64,000 nt of DNA from Deltaproteobacteria bacterium (GCA_016717595.1 JADKFE010000026.1:33410-97409); one strand, 5' to 3'. Shown: positions 24,505 to 36,718, counted from the first letter of the stretch. A program made the numbers and translations. Notes: generated from the letters alone by a model not told the origin.

Positions 24505-26020
24505 CGCGGCACCCGGTTGGTGTTCTGCCAGCGGCCGACGCGGCGCCACGCCGACTCGTTGTGTGTGTCGCCGCCCTCCGCTTTGGCAGGGGCGAGGTCA
24601 GACTCAAGCTGGGCGATGGCGGCGGCGATGGCCGCGAGCTCGTGCTCGTCGCCTTCAGGCAGAGATTGGAGCAGCTCAGGGGTGATGAACGCCGTGGTGT
24701 ACTCGCCGCGCAGAAAGCGTGGATCGGCGAGCACCGCGCGGAAGAACTGGATCGACGTCTTGATGCCCAAGACGCGGTATTCACGCAGGGCGCGGTCGGT
24801 GCGGGCGATGCACTCCTCGCGGTCACGACCCCAGACGACGAGCTTGGCGATCATCGGGTCGTAATGAATCGGCACCGTCCAGCCGGGGTACACGCCGGAG
24901 TCCACCCGCACGAAGGGGCCGCCGGGCTCGCGGTAGGTGGTGATGAGGCCTGGCGCCGGGGAGAAGTTGGCGGCGGGATCCTCAGCGTAGACGCGGCACT
25001 CGATGGCGTGGCCGTTGATCTTGAGGTCTTCTTGGTGGAACCACAGGGGCTCACCCCCGGCGATGCGGAGCTGGGCCTGGGCGAGATCGACGCCGGTGAT
25101 GGCCTCGGTGATCGGGTGCTCCACCTGCAGGCGGGTGTTCATCTCCAAGAAGTAGAAGCTGCCGTCGCCGCCGAAGAGGAACTCCACGGTGCCCGCGCCG
25201 ACATATCCAACCGCCTTGGCGGCCTGAACGGCCACGGCCGTCATCGCCTCGCGGGTGGCCTGGGGCAGCACGGGGCACGGCGTCTCTTCGACGACCTTCT
25301 GGTTGCGGCGCTGGATGGAGCAGTCGCGCTCAAAGAGGTGCAGCGTCTCGCCGTACTGGTCGGCGAGCACCTGCACCTCGACGTGGCGCGGGTTGACGAC
25401 AAACTTCTCGATGTAGACCGCGTCGTCGCCGAAGGAGGACCGCGCCTCGGACCGCGCCGCGCGATAGCCCGCGAGCAGCTCCTCCTTGGAGTTGACCTTT
25501 CGCATGCCTTTGCCGCCGCCGCCGGCGGAGGCCTTGAGCATGACCGGGTAGCCGATCTCTTCAGCGATCCGGGCGAGCTCCTCTTCGTCGTGCAGCGGCT
25601 CGACGGTGCCCGGCACCACGGGCACACCCGCGGCCTTCATGAGCTGGCGAGAGCCGGTCTTTGAGCCCATGGCGTCGATGGCGTCTGGCGGCGGCCCCAC
25701 CCAGATGAGCCCCGCGGCGATGACCTGCCGGGCGAAGTTGGCGTTCTCCGACAAGAAGCCGTAGCCGGGGTGAATCGCCTCAGCCCCGGAGAGGCGCGCG
25801 ACCTCAGGATCTTGTCCCCGCGCAGATAGCTCTGCGACGAGGGCGCCGGGCCGATTGGGAACGCCATCGTCGCCAGGCGAACCGCCAGGGACTCACGGTC
25901 TACGTCGGAGTAGACGGCGACGGTCTCCAGGCCCAGCTCAGCGCAGGCCCGGATGACACGAACGGCGATCTCGCCGCGGTTGGCGACGAGGACACGTTTG
26001 AAGGGGAGCGGTTTGAACAT
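24501..26020 (-). CDS. accC: Biotin carboxylase subunit, reading frame interrupted
   Basis: ATP-dependent biotin carboxylase of about 506 residues once repaired. The N-terminus (VLVANRGEIAVRVIRAC) and the ATP-grasp parts are standard: KASAGGGGKGMRKV, HVEVQVLADQ, ERDCSIQRRNQKVVEE and EMNTRLQVEHPITE. The frame breaks near 25804: after YLRGDKIL the frame gives nonsense, while the next frame resumes with the family text VARLSGAEAIHPGYGFLSENAN. One inserted G would join them. A further short stretch at 25856-25871 reads out of frame (TMAFP where the shifted frame gives DDGVP), as from two cancelling indels. It is followed by the biotin carrier gene with ATGA overlap. Sequence error is more likely than decay. 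Confidence 0.8.
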
Positions 26021-26086
26021 CCCGCCCCCCTTATTCAGCCTTTGGCGCCGGGACCAGGGCGATCCCGACACCACCCCACACGCGGA

Positions 26087-28528
<2,442 letters not shown>

Positions 28529-28675
28529 GGGCGCTCCGAGGGCGTTGTGATCGTGGTGTTCATTCGTGGGCGTCGCCCACGGACGCCCCGATGGTATCCA
28601 CCACCGAGGCCCCGACAAGCCGAAGTCGGCCCGTTTGGGGAGCATGAGGGGTCGATGAGCCAAAGCTCACCGCGC

Positions 28676-29794
28676 TCACGCATGCTTTAACCAATCCGTG
28701 ACGATCTCGTGCGCGTGCTCGCCAAGACCTGGCGGTGGGCGCGTGGCGCCGAGGCGCTGACCGTCAAAAGCGAAGCCTGGGGGCAGGCTCTTGAGCTCGC
28801 CTTCGCCTGAAGGGTGGCCGGTGACGATCGGCGCGGCGCGCCCGAGGGCCTGGGCGATGTCCGCCATCGGCCCGCAAGGCACCGACGCCGCCTCGAACGC
28901 GCTGAGCCAATGGCTGACCGTGCCTTGGGCCATGCGGGGCTCCAAGAGCGCGTCGAGCTGGCGGCGGTGTGACACCCGGGCGGCGTTGGTGGCGAAACGT
29001 TCGTCCTGATCCCACGGCACCTTGAGCACCCGGCACAGCGCCCGGAACAGGGCGTCGTTGCCCACGGCGAGGTTGAAGAAGCCGTCCTGCGCCCGGTAGG
29101 TGCGGAAGGGGTGAATCGAGGGGTGGTCGTTGCCCATGGCCTTGGGCCGCCCGCCGGCGTTGAAGTAGGCCCCGGCGTGGTAGGTCAACAGCGAGAGCTG
29201 GCCGTCGAGCATCGACACGTCCACAAAGGCGCCCTCCCCCGTGCGCTCTCTGCGGAAGAGCGCGGCGAGCACCCCCTGCCCCGCGTTGAGGCCCGCGACG
29301 AGATCGGCGATGGACGCGCCACACTTCCAGGGCGCGTCGCCGGGGCCGGTGAGGCTTGGGATGCCGCTCCAGCCCTGAATCACGAGATCGTAGCCGGGCT
29401 CGTCCGAGGCCTGGCCGAAGCCGGAGATCGCGCAGTACACGAGCCGGGGGTTGACCGCCTTGAGGCGCTCGTAGCCCAAGCCGAGGCGCTCCATGACGCC
29501 GGGCCGGAAGTTCTCGATCACCACGTCAGCGACCTGGGCGAGCTTCAGCAAGGTCTCGCGCTGGGCGGGATCCTTGAGGTCGAGCACCATCGAGCGTTTG
29601 CCCCGGTTCACCGACATGAAGTAGGTGGAGACCCCGCCGGAGTACGGCGGCCCGAAGGCGCGGGTGTCGTCGCCCGTGGGCGGCTCGATCTTGACCACGT
29701 CGGCGCCGAGATCGGCCAAGGTCATCGTCGCGTAGGGGCCGGAGAGCACGCGGGTGAGGTCGAGCACCTTCACCCCGGCGAGGGGAGCGGTCAT
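28676..29794 (-). CDS. CoA-transferase family III (CaiB/BaiF) protein
   Basis: This 372-residue enzyme transfers CoA between carboxylic acids via an aspartyl thioester. Typical motifs are present: VLDLTRVLSGPYATMTLADLGADVVKIE, NRGKRSMVLDLK, VIENFRPGVMERLGLGYE, and GYDLVIQGWSGI, whose Asp is the nucleophile. It starts by overlapping the stop of the membrane-protein gene upstream (ATGA). The substrate cannot be told from sequence; formyl-, succinyl- or carnitine-type CoA transfers and racemases all occur in the family. A second, diverged copy lies at 32397-33524. Confidence 0.88.
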   Translation of the reverse strand: MTAPLAGVKVLDLTRVLSGPYATMTLADLGADVVKIEPPTGDDTRAFGPPYSGGVSTYFMSVNRGKRSMVLDLKDPAQRETLLKLAQVADVVIENFRPGVMERLGLGYERLKAVNPRLVYCAISGFGQASDEPGYDLVIQGWSGIPSLTGPGDAPWKCGASIADLVAGLNAGQGVLAALFRRERTGEGAFVDVSMLDGQLSLLTYHAGAYFNAGGRPKAMGNDHPSIHPFRTYRAQDGFFNLAVGNDALFRALCRVLKVPWDQDERFATNAARVSHRRQLDALLEPRMAQGTVSHWLSAFEAASVPCGPMADIAQALGRAAPIVTGHPSGEGELKSLPPGFAFDGQRLGATRPPPGLGEHAHEIVTDWLKHA

Positions 29795-31638
29795 TTTGGG
29801 GACTCCATGCGGCCCGTCTCGCGGAGCACCTGCTCGTAGACCGGCGGGCGCTCACTAACCCAGGTGCGGGTGTAGAGCCTCGTGTCGTCGGGGCGCAGGG
29901 CCTCGGGGGCCACGGACCCGCCGCGGAGATCCCACATCACCAACACCCCCTCCACGGCCACGGGCTCGCCGAGCAGTTTGACGAGGCGGCGGGTGGCCTG
30001 GATGCCCACCTGCTGCACGTCCTCTACGCTCAGGCGCCGATGTTGACCCCAGTTGCGGCTGTCGCTCTCGGCGAGGTCCCGGTGGAGGATCACCCAACGA
30101 AAGCCGTCCTGTAGAAAGCGCTCGCGGTGCACGGCCTTCACGTCGGGGATGGGCTCCTCGGGGTCGCGGGCGGCGGCGATGAGCGCCTTCACCATGCTCG
30201 ACTTCATGCGATCTTTGTAGCCCGCGGGCCACAAGAGCTTGGCGTTCTCGCCCATGCCGCCGAAGACCGGCTTGTGGTGCAGGGTCTGCCAGACGATCGC
30301 CGGCTGGGTGATGCCGAACGGCAGGTGCATCACCGCGCCGTCGGGCTGCTTGGCGAGCCAGTGGATGAGCGCTGGCGCCCGCATCTCTCGGGTGACGAAG
30401 GGGAAGATCTGCCACTTGTGCTGCTCGACGGCGGTGGCGATCAAGCTCACGACGATCGCGGCGGCGGCGATCTTGGCCCCTCGCCTCCGCTCGACGCGTA
30501 ACAACAAGGTGCCCGCGCCGATGCAGAGCACAAAGAACACCCCGACCATCATGCGGTAGGGGAACCAGAGGCGATCGAAGTAGGGCAAGTAGTGATAGGC
30601 CGCCATGTACCAGGGCATCACGAAGCCGCCGCGCACCGAGGGCAGCTCCAAGACCGGGCCGATGGCGAAGATGAGCAGCACCATCGCGCCGGGCGCCCAG
30701 CGGCGGCGCTGTGTCCCGAAGAGGAGCCACGCCGCCGCGATCGCCATCCAGACGCGCTGGGTCAACAACGGAGAGCCGTGACGCTCGGCCTTGACCAGCC
30801 CATGCAGGCTCTTGGAGACGTTGTTCGCGAGCTGATGGGGGGGCTCAAAGAGGCTCACGCTCTCGACGTTGGAGAGCCCAGGCACCCCGCCGCTGGCCTC
30901 AGCGCGAAACATCGCCACCGCCGCCGGGGAGATGACGACGAGGCAGACCAAGGCCGCCCCGACATACCGCAGGGCGAGCCCCCGCCGGTCGTCGCTTTGC
31001 CAGAGCGCATAGAGCGCCGCCGGGGTCAACATGAACACCAAGAACCAGCCCGAGAACCAGTACGTCCAGCCCTGAAGGCCCACGAAGAGCCCCAGCAGGA
31101 CCGGCCCTCGCCAGCCGGGCCCCCGCTCCACACGCACGAACCAGGCGATGGCCAAGGCGAAGAACGGCAAGAACGCCTGGGTGTAGCGCCCGCAGGTGAT
31201 CTCGAAGATCGTGAACGGGTTGATCTCCCACAAGGCCGCCGCGCCGAAGGCCGCCCAGCCCCCGCCGAGCTGATCCCGGGCGAAGAGGCGAAACGTCCAG
31301 GCGTTGGCCACGAGCATCACCGCCACGAACGGCGCGGTGAAGGCCGGCACGCCGAGCGCGGCCACAAACGGCGCGGCGAAGACGGCGTCGACGAAGTTGT
31401 CGCCGGTGTGGGCGAAGATGTCTTTGCCCAGGGGGTAAAAGAAGAGGTCGGTGAAGCTGGGATCGCGCAGATGCACGATGCAGTCTTTGATCCACCAATA
31501 AAACCAGAGCGTGCCGTACATATCGACGCCGTCGCCTACCGCGGCGCCAGCGCCCAGCGCCGGACCCACCGCGATGAGCGCGAGGACAACAAAAACGAAG
31601 AGCTCTAGTCGGGGCGAAGGCTCAGAATCCGAGAACAT
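29791..31638 (-). CDS. Large polytopic membrane protein, GT-C-like
   Basis: This 615-residue protein has about ten to twelve hydrophobic helices (residues ~10-420) and a ~190-residue soluble C-terminal domain. Its layout, with an Asp in the first periplasmic loop (GDGVDMYGT) and many aromatic residues at helix ends, resembles GT-C-type glycosyltransferases that use lipid-linked sugars, but no diagnostic motif proves this. The ATG start gives MFSDSEPSPRLELF; the longer frame upstream is low-complexity and unlikely. It overlaps the CoA-transferase gene by four bases, which suggests joint translation. Confidence 0.68.
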   Translation of the reverse strand: MFSDSEPSPRLELFVFVVLALIAVGPALGAGAAVGDGVDMYGTLWFYWWIKDCIVHLRDPSFTDLFFYPLGKDIFAHTGDNFVDAVFAAPFVAALGVPAFTAPFVAVMLVANAWTFRLFARDQLGGGWAAFGAAALWEINPFTIFEITCGRYTQAFLPFFALAIAWFVRVERGPGWRGPVLLGLFVGLQGWTYWFSGWFLVFMLTPAALYALWQSDDRRGLALRYVGAALVCLVVISPAAVAMFRAEASGGVPGLSNVESVSLFEPPHQLANNVSKSLHGLVKAERHGSPLLTQRVWMAIAAAWLLFGTQRRRWAPGAMVLLIFAIGPVLELPSVRGGFVMPWYMAAYHYLPYFDRLWFPYRMMVGVFFVLCIGAGTLLLRVERRRGAKIAAAAIVVSLIATAVEQHKWQIFPFVTREMRAPALIHWLAKQPDGAVMHLPFGITQPAIVWQTLHHKPVFGGMGENAKLLWPAGYKDRMKSSMVKALIAAARDPEEPIPDVKAVHRERFLQDGFRWVILHRDLAESDSRNWGQHRRLSVEDVQQVGIQATRRLVKLLGEPVAVEGVLVMWDLRGGSVAPEALRPDDTRLYTRTWVSERPPVYEQVLRETGRMESPK

Positions 31639-31731
31639 TCCGTCAGGGTATCTTATGCGGCGGTGCGCTGCGAAGCCGCAAGCGGTAGGATGCGGCGTGG
31701 CGCCCTCGGAGGAGCGCGCGCAGGAGGTAGG

Positions 31732-32223
31732 ATGCCCCTCGGTGAGACCGCGCTGTTCGTGTTGGGCCTCGTGCATTGGCTCACGACGGCGCTCTACGGC
31801 GGATCTCTGACGGCCTTCGCGGCGCTCTTGGCCATGCGCCACCGCCTGAGCCCCCTGCGCCCCGAGGATGTGATGCGCACGTTCCGCGCCTGGGGCGCCG
31901 GGCTCGGCCTGTCCATGGGCGCGCTCATTCTGACCGGGCTCTTGCACCGCTACCTAAGCGACGGCGGCTTCTCCTGGCCCGCGGAGAGCCCTGAAGACGG
32001 CCTGCGCCGGGCGAAGGCGATCTTGTTCTTGATCCTGTGGGCCTCGGCGTTCCACCTGGAGATCTGGACGTTAGAGCCCTGCCGGAAGCTAGACCAAGAC
32101 GGCGTGATTCAAGACGCCGCCGCGTACGAGGCCACGGCGCGTCGGGTGACCGCCCAGCTCTGGCTCAACGTGGCGCTGTTCTGGGGGATCGGGGCCTTGG
32201 GCTTTATGGCCACGATGGGCTGA
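31732..32223 (+). CDS. Hypothetical integral membrane protein, four helices
   Basis: The product has 163 residues and about four hydrophobic segments (ALFVLGLVHWLTTALYGGSL first, then near 55-75, 95-112 and 145-160). A His-Trp pair in helix 1 and a His in FHLEIWTLEP could bind heme or metal, as in CopD-like or DUF2269-like proteins, but the match is loose. The ATG start is very well supported by AGGAGGTAGG directly upstream. It diverges from the large membrane-protein gene and converges on the small gene at 32231. Confidence 0.65.
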   Translation: MPLGETALFVLGLVHWLTTALYGGSLTAFAALLAMRHRLSPLRPEDVMRTFRAWGAGLGLSMGALILTGLLHRYLSDGGFSWPAESPEDGLRRAKAILFLILWASAFHLEIWTLEPCRKLDQDGVIQDAAAYEATARRVTAQLWLNVALFWGIGALGFMATMG

Positions 32224-32230
32224 GCCCACC

Positions 32231-32389
32231 TCACTCAGCGGATTTGGGCGCCTCGGGGGGCGACTCGCCGCTGGCGCGCTGGGCACGAATCCAGCGGGGC
32301 CCCAAGATGCCGAAGATGATCACGTTGGCCAAGAGCACCATGAAGAGCTCAGGACCACCGAAGATGAAGGGCGGCGGGATGGCGGACAT
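32231..32389 (-). CDS. Small single-helix membrane protein
   Basis: This 52-residue protein has one hydrophobic helix (~10-30, ELFMVLLANVIIFGILG) followed by a basic RWIRAQR stretch and an acidic tail. The GGPELF-helix-basic order is like the beginning of TatA, but the amphipathic helix is missing, so Tat function is doubtful. The ATG lies seven bases after the stop codon of the upstream CoA-transferase gene, so co-expression is likely. Codon use is GC-ending throughout, supporting a real gene. Confidence 0.5.
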   Translation of the reverse strand: MSAIPPPFIFGGPELFMVLLANVIIFGILGPRWIRAQRASGESPPEAPKSAE

Positions 32390-32396
32390 GGCGGCC

Positions 32397-33524
32397 CTAT
32401 AACCCGCCCGTCGCGGCGTGGAGGAGGGACGCGGGCAGGCCCAGGGCGCCGAGGATCGCCAGGTTGCCTTCGCCCAGCCGCGGGACCTCCGCCGACTGCG
32501 CCCAGGGGAACGGCGCGCGCACCATCGGCAGGCCGAGCACGGGCTCAAACGTGCCCCGGGCGACGTGCTGAGGGTGGGTGGGCAGCTCTTGGGCGCCCAG
32601 CGCCGGGCCCACGCAGCAGCCTTGAAGGAGCGTCACCCACTCGTCCCGAGGCCGGGTCAAGAACAGGCGCCGAAAGCCCTCCTCCGAGGTGTCGAGCTCC
32701 GCGCCCTCCTCTGCGAGCGCGCTCAGCACGCCGACGAGGCGGGCCATAAACTTGGGCTCCAGGGGCGCGACGGTGAGCCAGCCGCCATCGGCGCAGGGGT
32801 AGCTGCGATAGGCCGAGTAGCCCCCGGTGAGCAGCTCACCGCCGGGGTTGAGGTCGCGGGACTCGGCCAGCGCCGTGGCGAGGTGCGGCGCGAGGAGCGC
32901 CATCGAGCCGTCCGTCATCGAGCAGTCTAGCCAAGCGCCTTCACCGTGGCTCAATCGACCCAAGAGCGCGGCGACGATGGCCAAGGCCGCGCTCTGGGCG
33001 CCTCCGGCGAGGTCGGCGACCTGCACCGGCCACGGCGTCCCCTCCCCGCCCGCCGCGGCGATGATCCCGGCGTATCCTTGGTAGTTGAGGTCATGCCCCG
33101 GCTCTAAGGCCAGCGGGCCGGTCTGCCCGTAGCCTGAGATCGAGCAGACGATGAGCCGCGGGTGATCCGCGCGCAGCCTCACCGGATCGAGGCCGATCTC
33201 GGCCATCACGCCGGGCTTGAAGCCCTCGACCAGCACGTCGGCCGTCTTGAGCAAGGCGCGAAACACCTCGCGGCCCTCTTCCCGGCGCAGATCGAGGGTG
33301 ACGGAGCGTTTTCCCCGGTTGATCGCCGCGAAGAACACGCCGTGGCCGTCGATGACCGGGGGTAGCTCCCGGGTGTAGTCGCCGCCGGTGGGGGGCTCGA
33401 TCCGGATCACCTCGGCGCCGAGCGCGGCGAGGGTCCAGGTGCAATAGGGCCCCGGGAGGAGCCTGGAGAGGTCGAGCACACGCACGCCCAAAAGCGGCGG
33501 CGGGGTCGTTTGGGGCTTGATCAT
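32397..33524 (-). CDS. CoA-transferase family III protein, AMACR-like
   Basis: This 375-residue member of the CaiB/BaiF family has the same ordered motifs as the first copy: VLDLSRLLPGPYCTWTLAALGAEVIRIE, NRGKRSVTLDLR, VLVEGFKPGVMAEIGLD and the aspartate-bearing GHDLNYQGYAG. The LNYQ-x-YAG form is typical of alpha-methylacyl-CoA racemase relatives, which epimerise 2-methyl-acyl-CoAs rather than transfer CoA. Branched-chain acyl-CoA breakdown with the SCP2-like thiolase would make sense. The small membrane-protein gene follows directly. Confidence 0.85.
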   Translation of the reverse strand: MIKPQTTPPPLLGVRVLDLSRLLPGPYCTWTLAALGAEVIRIEPPTGGDYTRELPPVIDGHGVFFAAINRGKRSVTLDLRREEGREVFRALLKTADVLVEGFKPGVMAEIGLDPVRLRADHPRLIVCSISGYGQTGPLALEPGHDLNYQGYAGIIAAAGGEGTPWPVQVADLAGGAQSAALAIVAALLGRLSHGEGAWLDCSMTDGSMALLAPHLATALAESRDLNPGGELLTGGYSAYRSYPCADGGWLTVAPLEPKFMARLVGVLSALAEEGAELDTSEEGFRRLFLTRPRDEWVTLLQGCCVGPALGAQELPTHPQHVARGTFEPVLGLPMVRAPFPWAQSAEVPRLGEGNLAILGALGLPASLLHAATGGL

Positions 33525-33578
33525 TCGCCGAGAATAACCCAGGTGCGGCCCGGCCTCGGCCCGGGTTAAATCCGACGG

Positions 33579-34433
33579 ATGCCTGACACCAACACCCCCA
33601 AGTGGATCTTTGTGCTCAGCGACGGCACCGGCTCAACGGGCTCAAACGTCGTGCGCGCCTGCCTCAAGCAGTTTGATGGGGTGCCGGTGCAGCTCCGCAT
33701 CATCCCCAACGTCACCGACAACGATCAGCTCCGCCGGGCGTTTCAGCGCGCCGCCGAGCTCAACGCCCTCGTCGTGACCACCTTGGTGCGCGGCGAGCAG
33801 CGCCGGGAGGTCGAGCGCCTGGCGATCACCCATCGCCTGCAGGTGGTGGATCTTGTCGGCAACATGCTGATGAACCTCACGGAGTACCTGCGCGTCTCGC
33901 CGCGGGGCCAGCCTGGCCTCATGCACCGCCCCGACCGCAACTACTTCCGCCGGGTCTCGGCCATCGAGTTCACGGTAAAGGCCGATGACGGCCAAGAGCC
34001 CCGCCTGCTCACCGACGCCGACATCGTGCTCGTGGGGGTCAGCCGCACCTCCAAGACGCCGCTGTCGGTGTTTTTGGCCTACAAAGGCTACAAGGTGGGC
34101 AACGTGCCCTTGGTGCTCGACCGCGATCCGCCGGAGAGCCTCTGGGACTGCGACCCGCGCCGGGTGTTTGGGCTCACCATCGATCCATCGGCGCTGCAGT
34201 CGATCCGCACCCAACGCATCGAGCAGATGCGGCTCTCCGACAAGACCAACTACTGCCAGAGCGACTACATCCTCGCCGAGCTCGACTTCGCCCACGACCT
34301 CTTCTCCCGCAACCGCGAGTGGCCGGTGATCGACGTCACCGACAAGGCCTTGGAGGAGACCGCGGCGATCATCCTCAAGATCCTCAGCGAGCGGGGGCTG
34401 GCTGAGGTGATCGGTGAGGCAGGTCAGCTTTGA
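33579..34433 (+). CDS. ppsR: PEP synthase/PPDK regulatory kinase-pyrophosphorylase (DUF299)
   Basis: This 284-residue bifunctional regulator switches phosphoenolpyruvate synthase or pyruvate phosphate dikinase off and on, using ADP to phosphorylate and Pi to dephosphorylate a Thr. The family start IFVLSDGTGSTGSNVVRACL and the P-loop-like GVSRTSKTPLS (~residue 156) are present, as is the C-terminal VTDKALEETAAII. The target enzyme is not in the window. It overlaps the Nudix gene downstream (TTGA). Confidence 0.92.
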   Translation: MPDTNTPKWIFVLSDGTGSTGSNVVRACLKQFDGVPVQLRIIPNVTDNDQLRRAFQRAAELNALVVTTLVRGEQRREVERLAITHRLQVVDLVGNMLMNLTEYLRVSPRGQPGLMHRPDRNYFRRVSAIEFTVKADDGQEPRLLTDADIVLVGVSRTSKTPLSVFLAYKGYKVGNVPLVLDRDPPESLWDCDPRRVFGLTIDPSALQSIRTQRIEQMRLSDKTNYCQSDYILAELDFAHDLFSRNREWPVIDVTDKALEETAAIILKILSERGLAEVIGEAGQL

Positions 34434-34822
34434 GCCCGCTTCTGCGTGTGGTCGGCGGCGTCGCCCGGCGGGAGGCCGACGGCGCGGTGTTGATGGCGCG
34501 ACGCCCTCCTGGGGGCCGCCACGGCGGTTTGTGGGAGTTCCCCGGCGGCAAGGTCGAGGCGGGTGAGACCGACGAGCAGGCCCTCGCCCGCGAGCTTCTT
34601 GAGGAGCTCGGGGCTGTGGCCGAGGTCGGCGCGCTCATCGCGATGGGTCAAGACGAGCGGATTGAGCTTTGGTGTTACGCCGTGCGCCTGCTGGGTGAGC
34701 CCCAGGCCCTCGACCATGACGCGCTTTGTTGGGTGAGCCCAGACGACCTGCGCGCCCTGCCGAGCCCTCCCGCCGACCAGCCCACGATCGACGCCCTCGC
34801 CCACCCCCATCGCCGCGTATAG
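34430..34822 (+). CDS. Nudix hydrolase, MutT type
   Basis: This 130-residue protein has a complete Nudix box, GGKVEAGETDEQALARELLEELG (residues ~38-60), with all metal-binding Glu in place. The N-terminal VVGGVARRE and the WEFPGG before the box are as in MutT-like 8-oxo-dGTP or CTP pyrophosphohydrolases. The start is taken as the TTG overlapping the ppsR stop codon; a GTG five codons in is an alternative. Role: cleaning the nucleotide pool or a related house-cleaning hydrolysis. Confidence 0.88.
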   Translation: MSPLLRVVGGVARREADGAVLMARRPPGGRHGGLWEFPGGKVEAGETDEQALARELLEELGAVAEVGALIAMGQDERIELWCYAVRLLGEPQALDHDALCWVSPDDLRALPSPPADQPTIDALAHPHRRV

Positions 34823-34855
34823 TGAGGCGTCAAAGACTCTCCTGGAGCGCAGCCG

Positions 34856-36718
34856 TTGGTCGGAATGGTCCTGGACAAGTACGAGGTCCTCCAGAAGGTC
34901 GGTGAGGGCGGCATGGCCACGGTCTACCGTGGGCGCCACGTCACGCTCAACCGCGACGTCGCGATCAAGGTGCTGCACCCTCACCTCTCGGCCTCGATGC
35001 GCAACCGCCAGCGTTTTGCTCGCGAGGCCCGGGCGATCGAGCACCTCGACCACGAGAACATCCTCAAGATCTTCGACTACTCCGGCGTTGACGTCCCCGA
35101 CTGCTTCATCGTGACGGAGTTTGTCCCCGGGCGAACGCTGTATGAGCTGCTCAAAGATCGGGGCCTCTTCCCCAGCGAGGTCGTGGCGATCATCGGGCGG
35201 GATCTCTCCGCGGCCCTGGCCTACGCCCACCGCGCGGGCATCGTTCACCGCGATCTGAAGCCCGAGAACGTGATGCTTCGGGTGGACGGCACGGTGAAGC
35301 TGATGGACTTCGGCATCGCCCGGTTCTTGGACGAGACGTCCCTCACCGTGACCGGCGCCTTGGTGGGCAGCCCGGCGTACATGAGCCCCGAGCAGGCCAG
35401 CGAGCGGCCGGTGAACGAGCGCAGCGACCTGTTCTCCTTGGGCACGGTGCTCTACCACATCGTCAGCGGCCAGCTCCCGTTCTCGGGGAACAACCCGTCG
35501 ATCATCCTGCGCAACATCATCGAGGGCCGCCGCCCCGAGGTGATGGAGCTGCAGCCGAGCTGCTCCCCTCGCCTCGCCGACCTCATCGAGCGCCTGCTCC
35601 AGACCGACCCCGACGCCCGCCCCGCCGACGCGGACGAGGTCGTGCGCGCCTTGGACGAGCTGCTCGCCGAGGTGAGAATCGACCCCAAGACGCCGGAGTG
35701 GAGCCTCGTCGGCTACCTGGAGGACTCCGAGGGCTACGAGCGCCGCCTGCGAAAACACCTCGACGAGGCCCTGCTCACCACGGCGAAGGCGGCGTTCGCC
35801 CGGGGTGAACACCTCAGCGCCCAGCGCACGCTGAACCGCCTGCTCGTGCTGCGCCCGGACCATCCCGAGGTGCTCGCGCTGCTCACGAGCTTACACCAGC
35901 CCGAGCCCATCGAGTCCGATCCGCGGGTGACCTCTCCCCGGCTGATGGCCTTGGGCGCGCTGTTGATCGTGGCGTCCCTCGGCTTGGCCTGGCGATTCTT
36001 GGCGCCGGAGGAGCCCACCGCCGCGGTGACCTCGCCCCCCACACCGGCCCTCGCCGAGCGCGCGCCGCTCAAGCCCGCGGTGCTCCCGGTCTCTGGCCCG
36101 GCGGAGGTGCAGCCCGTGGCGGTCATCTCCGAGGCCCCGCCGCCCACCGGCGCGGTCCCCCTCGCTGAGGCGCCCACCCGCCCCGCGGTTCCCCGCCCAA
36201 CCGGGGCCCGGGCGCCGGAGCCCGTCGGCGAGACGAGCGGCGGCGCCGCGACACCCCCTCAGCCCCCGGCCGCCCGGGACGCCGAGCTCATCGTGCGCCT
36301 CACTGAGGTCGGCTGGGCCTACGTCTTTGTGGACGGCACCGAGGTGGGTCAGGTGCGCCAGCCCCTCACCCTCACCATGAGCCCCGGGGTTCACACCCTC
36401 ACGCTACGAAACGCCTGGGCGCAGGACTACACCACCACCTTCTCTGTGAGCGCCGGAGAGCGCCGCCAGTTCGACGTGACCCTGGTGAAGAAGCCGCTCC
36501 AGCTTCGTTTCTCCACGGAGCTCGCCGATGACTGCGCCCTGCGTGTAGACGGGCAGTCCATGGGCGCGCTCGGCGGGCTCGGCCGGGCCCTGGCCCTGCA
36601 CGATCCCGACTCGGCCCACGTCGTCGAGCTGGGCTGCCCTGAGGTTGAGCCCCAACGTTGGGACATCCCGCCCGGGCGTGTGCCCGGCTCCACCATCACC
36701 CTCCCGCCGGGGCCTTGA
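34856..36718 (+). CDS. Transmembrane Ser/Thr protein kinase with PEGA-like C-terminus
   Basis: This 620-residue Hanks-type kinase is of the myxobacterial Pkn kind. The kinase domain spans ~8-265 with the P-loop GEGGMATVY, Lys in VAIKVL, HRDLKPEN and DFG (LMDFGIA), and an activation loop ending SPAYMSPEQ, so it should be active. A short TPR-like region follows (~295-350), then one transmembrane helix (~363-382), a Pro/Ala-rich linker, and a C-terminal PEGA-like domain (VFVDGTEVGQVRQPLTLTMSPGVHTL). It would sense envelope signals and phosphorylate cytoplasmic targets. The start is TTG, eight bases after GGAG. Confidence 0.9.
   Translation: MVGMVLDKYEVLQKVGEGGMATVYRGRHVTLNRDVAIKVLHPHLSASMRNRQRFAREARAIEHLDHENILKIFDYSGVDVPDCFIVTEFVPGRTLYELLKDRGLFPSEVVAIIGRDLSAALAYAHRAGIVHRDLKPENVMLRVDGTVKLMDFGIARFLDETSLTVTGALVGSPAYMSPEQASERPVNERSDLFSLGTVLYHIVSGQLPFSGNNPSIILRNIIEGRRPEVMELQPSCSPRLADLIERLLQTDPDARPADADEVVRALDELLAEVRIDPKTPEWSLVGYLEDSEGYERRLRKHLDEALLTTAKAAFARGEHLSAQRTLNRLLVLRPDHPEVLALLTSLHQPEPIESDPRVTSPRLMALGALLIVASLGLAWRFLAPEEPTAAVTSPPTPALAERAPLKPAVLPVSGPAEVQPVAVISEAPPPTGAVPLAEAPTRPAVPRPTGARAPEPVGETSGGAATPPQPPAARDAELIVRLTEVGWAYVFVDGTEVGQVRQPLTLTMSPGVHTLTLRNAWAQDYTTTFSVSAGERRQFDVTLVKKPLQLRFSTELADDCALRVDGQSMGALGGLGRALALHDPDSAHVVELGCPEVEPQRWDIPPGRVPGSTITLPPGP

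Noticed and set aside
32231..32389. Calling the 52-residue protein TatA
   Set aside because: The amphipathic helix of TatA is missing, so only a membrane-peptide call is supported.
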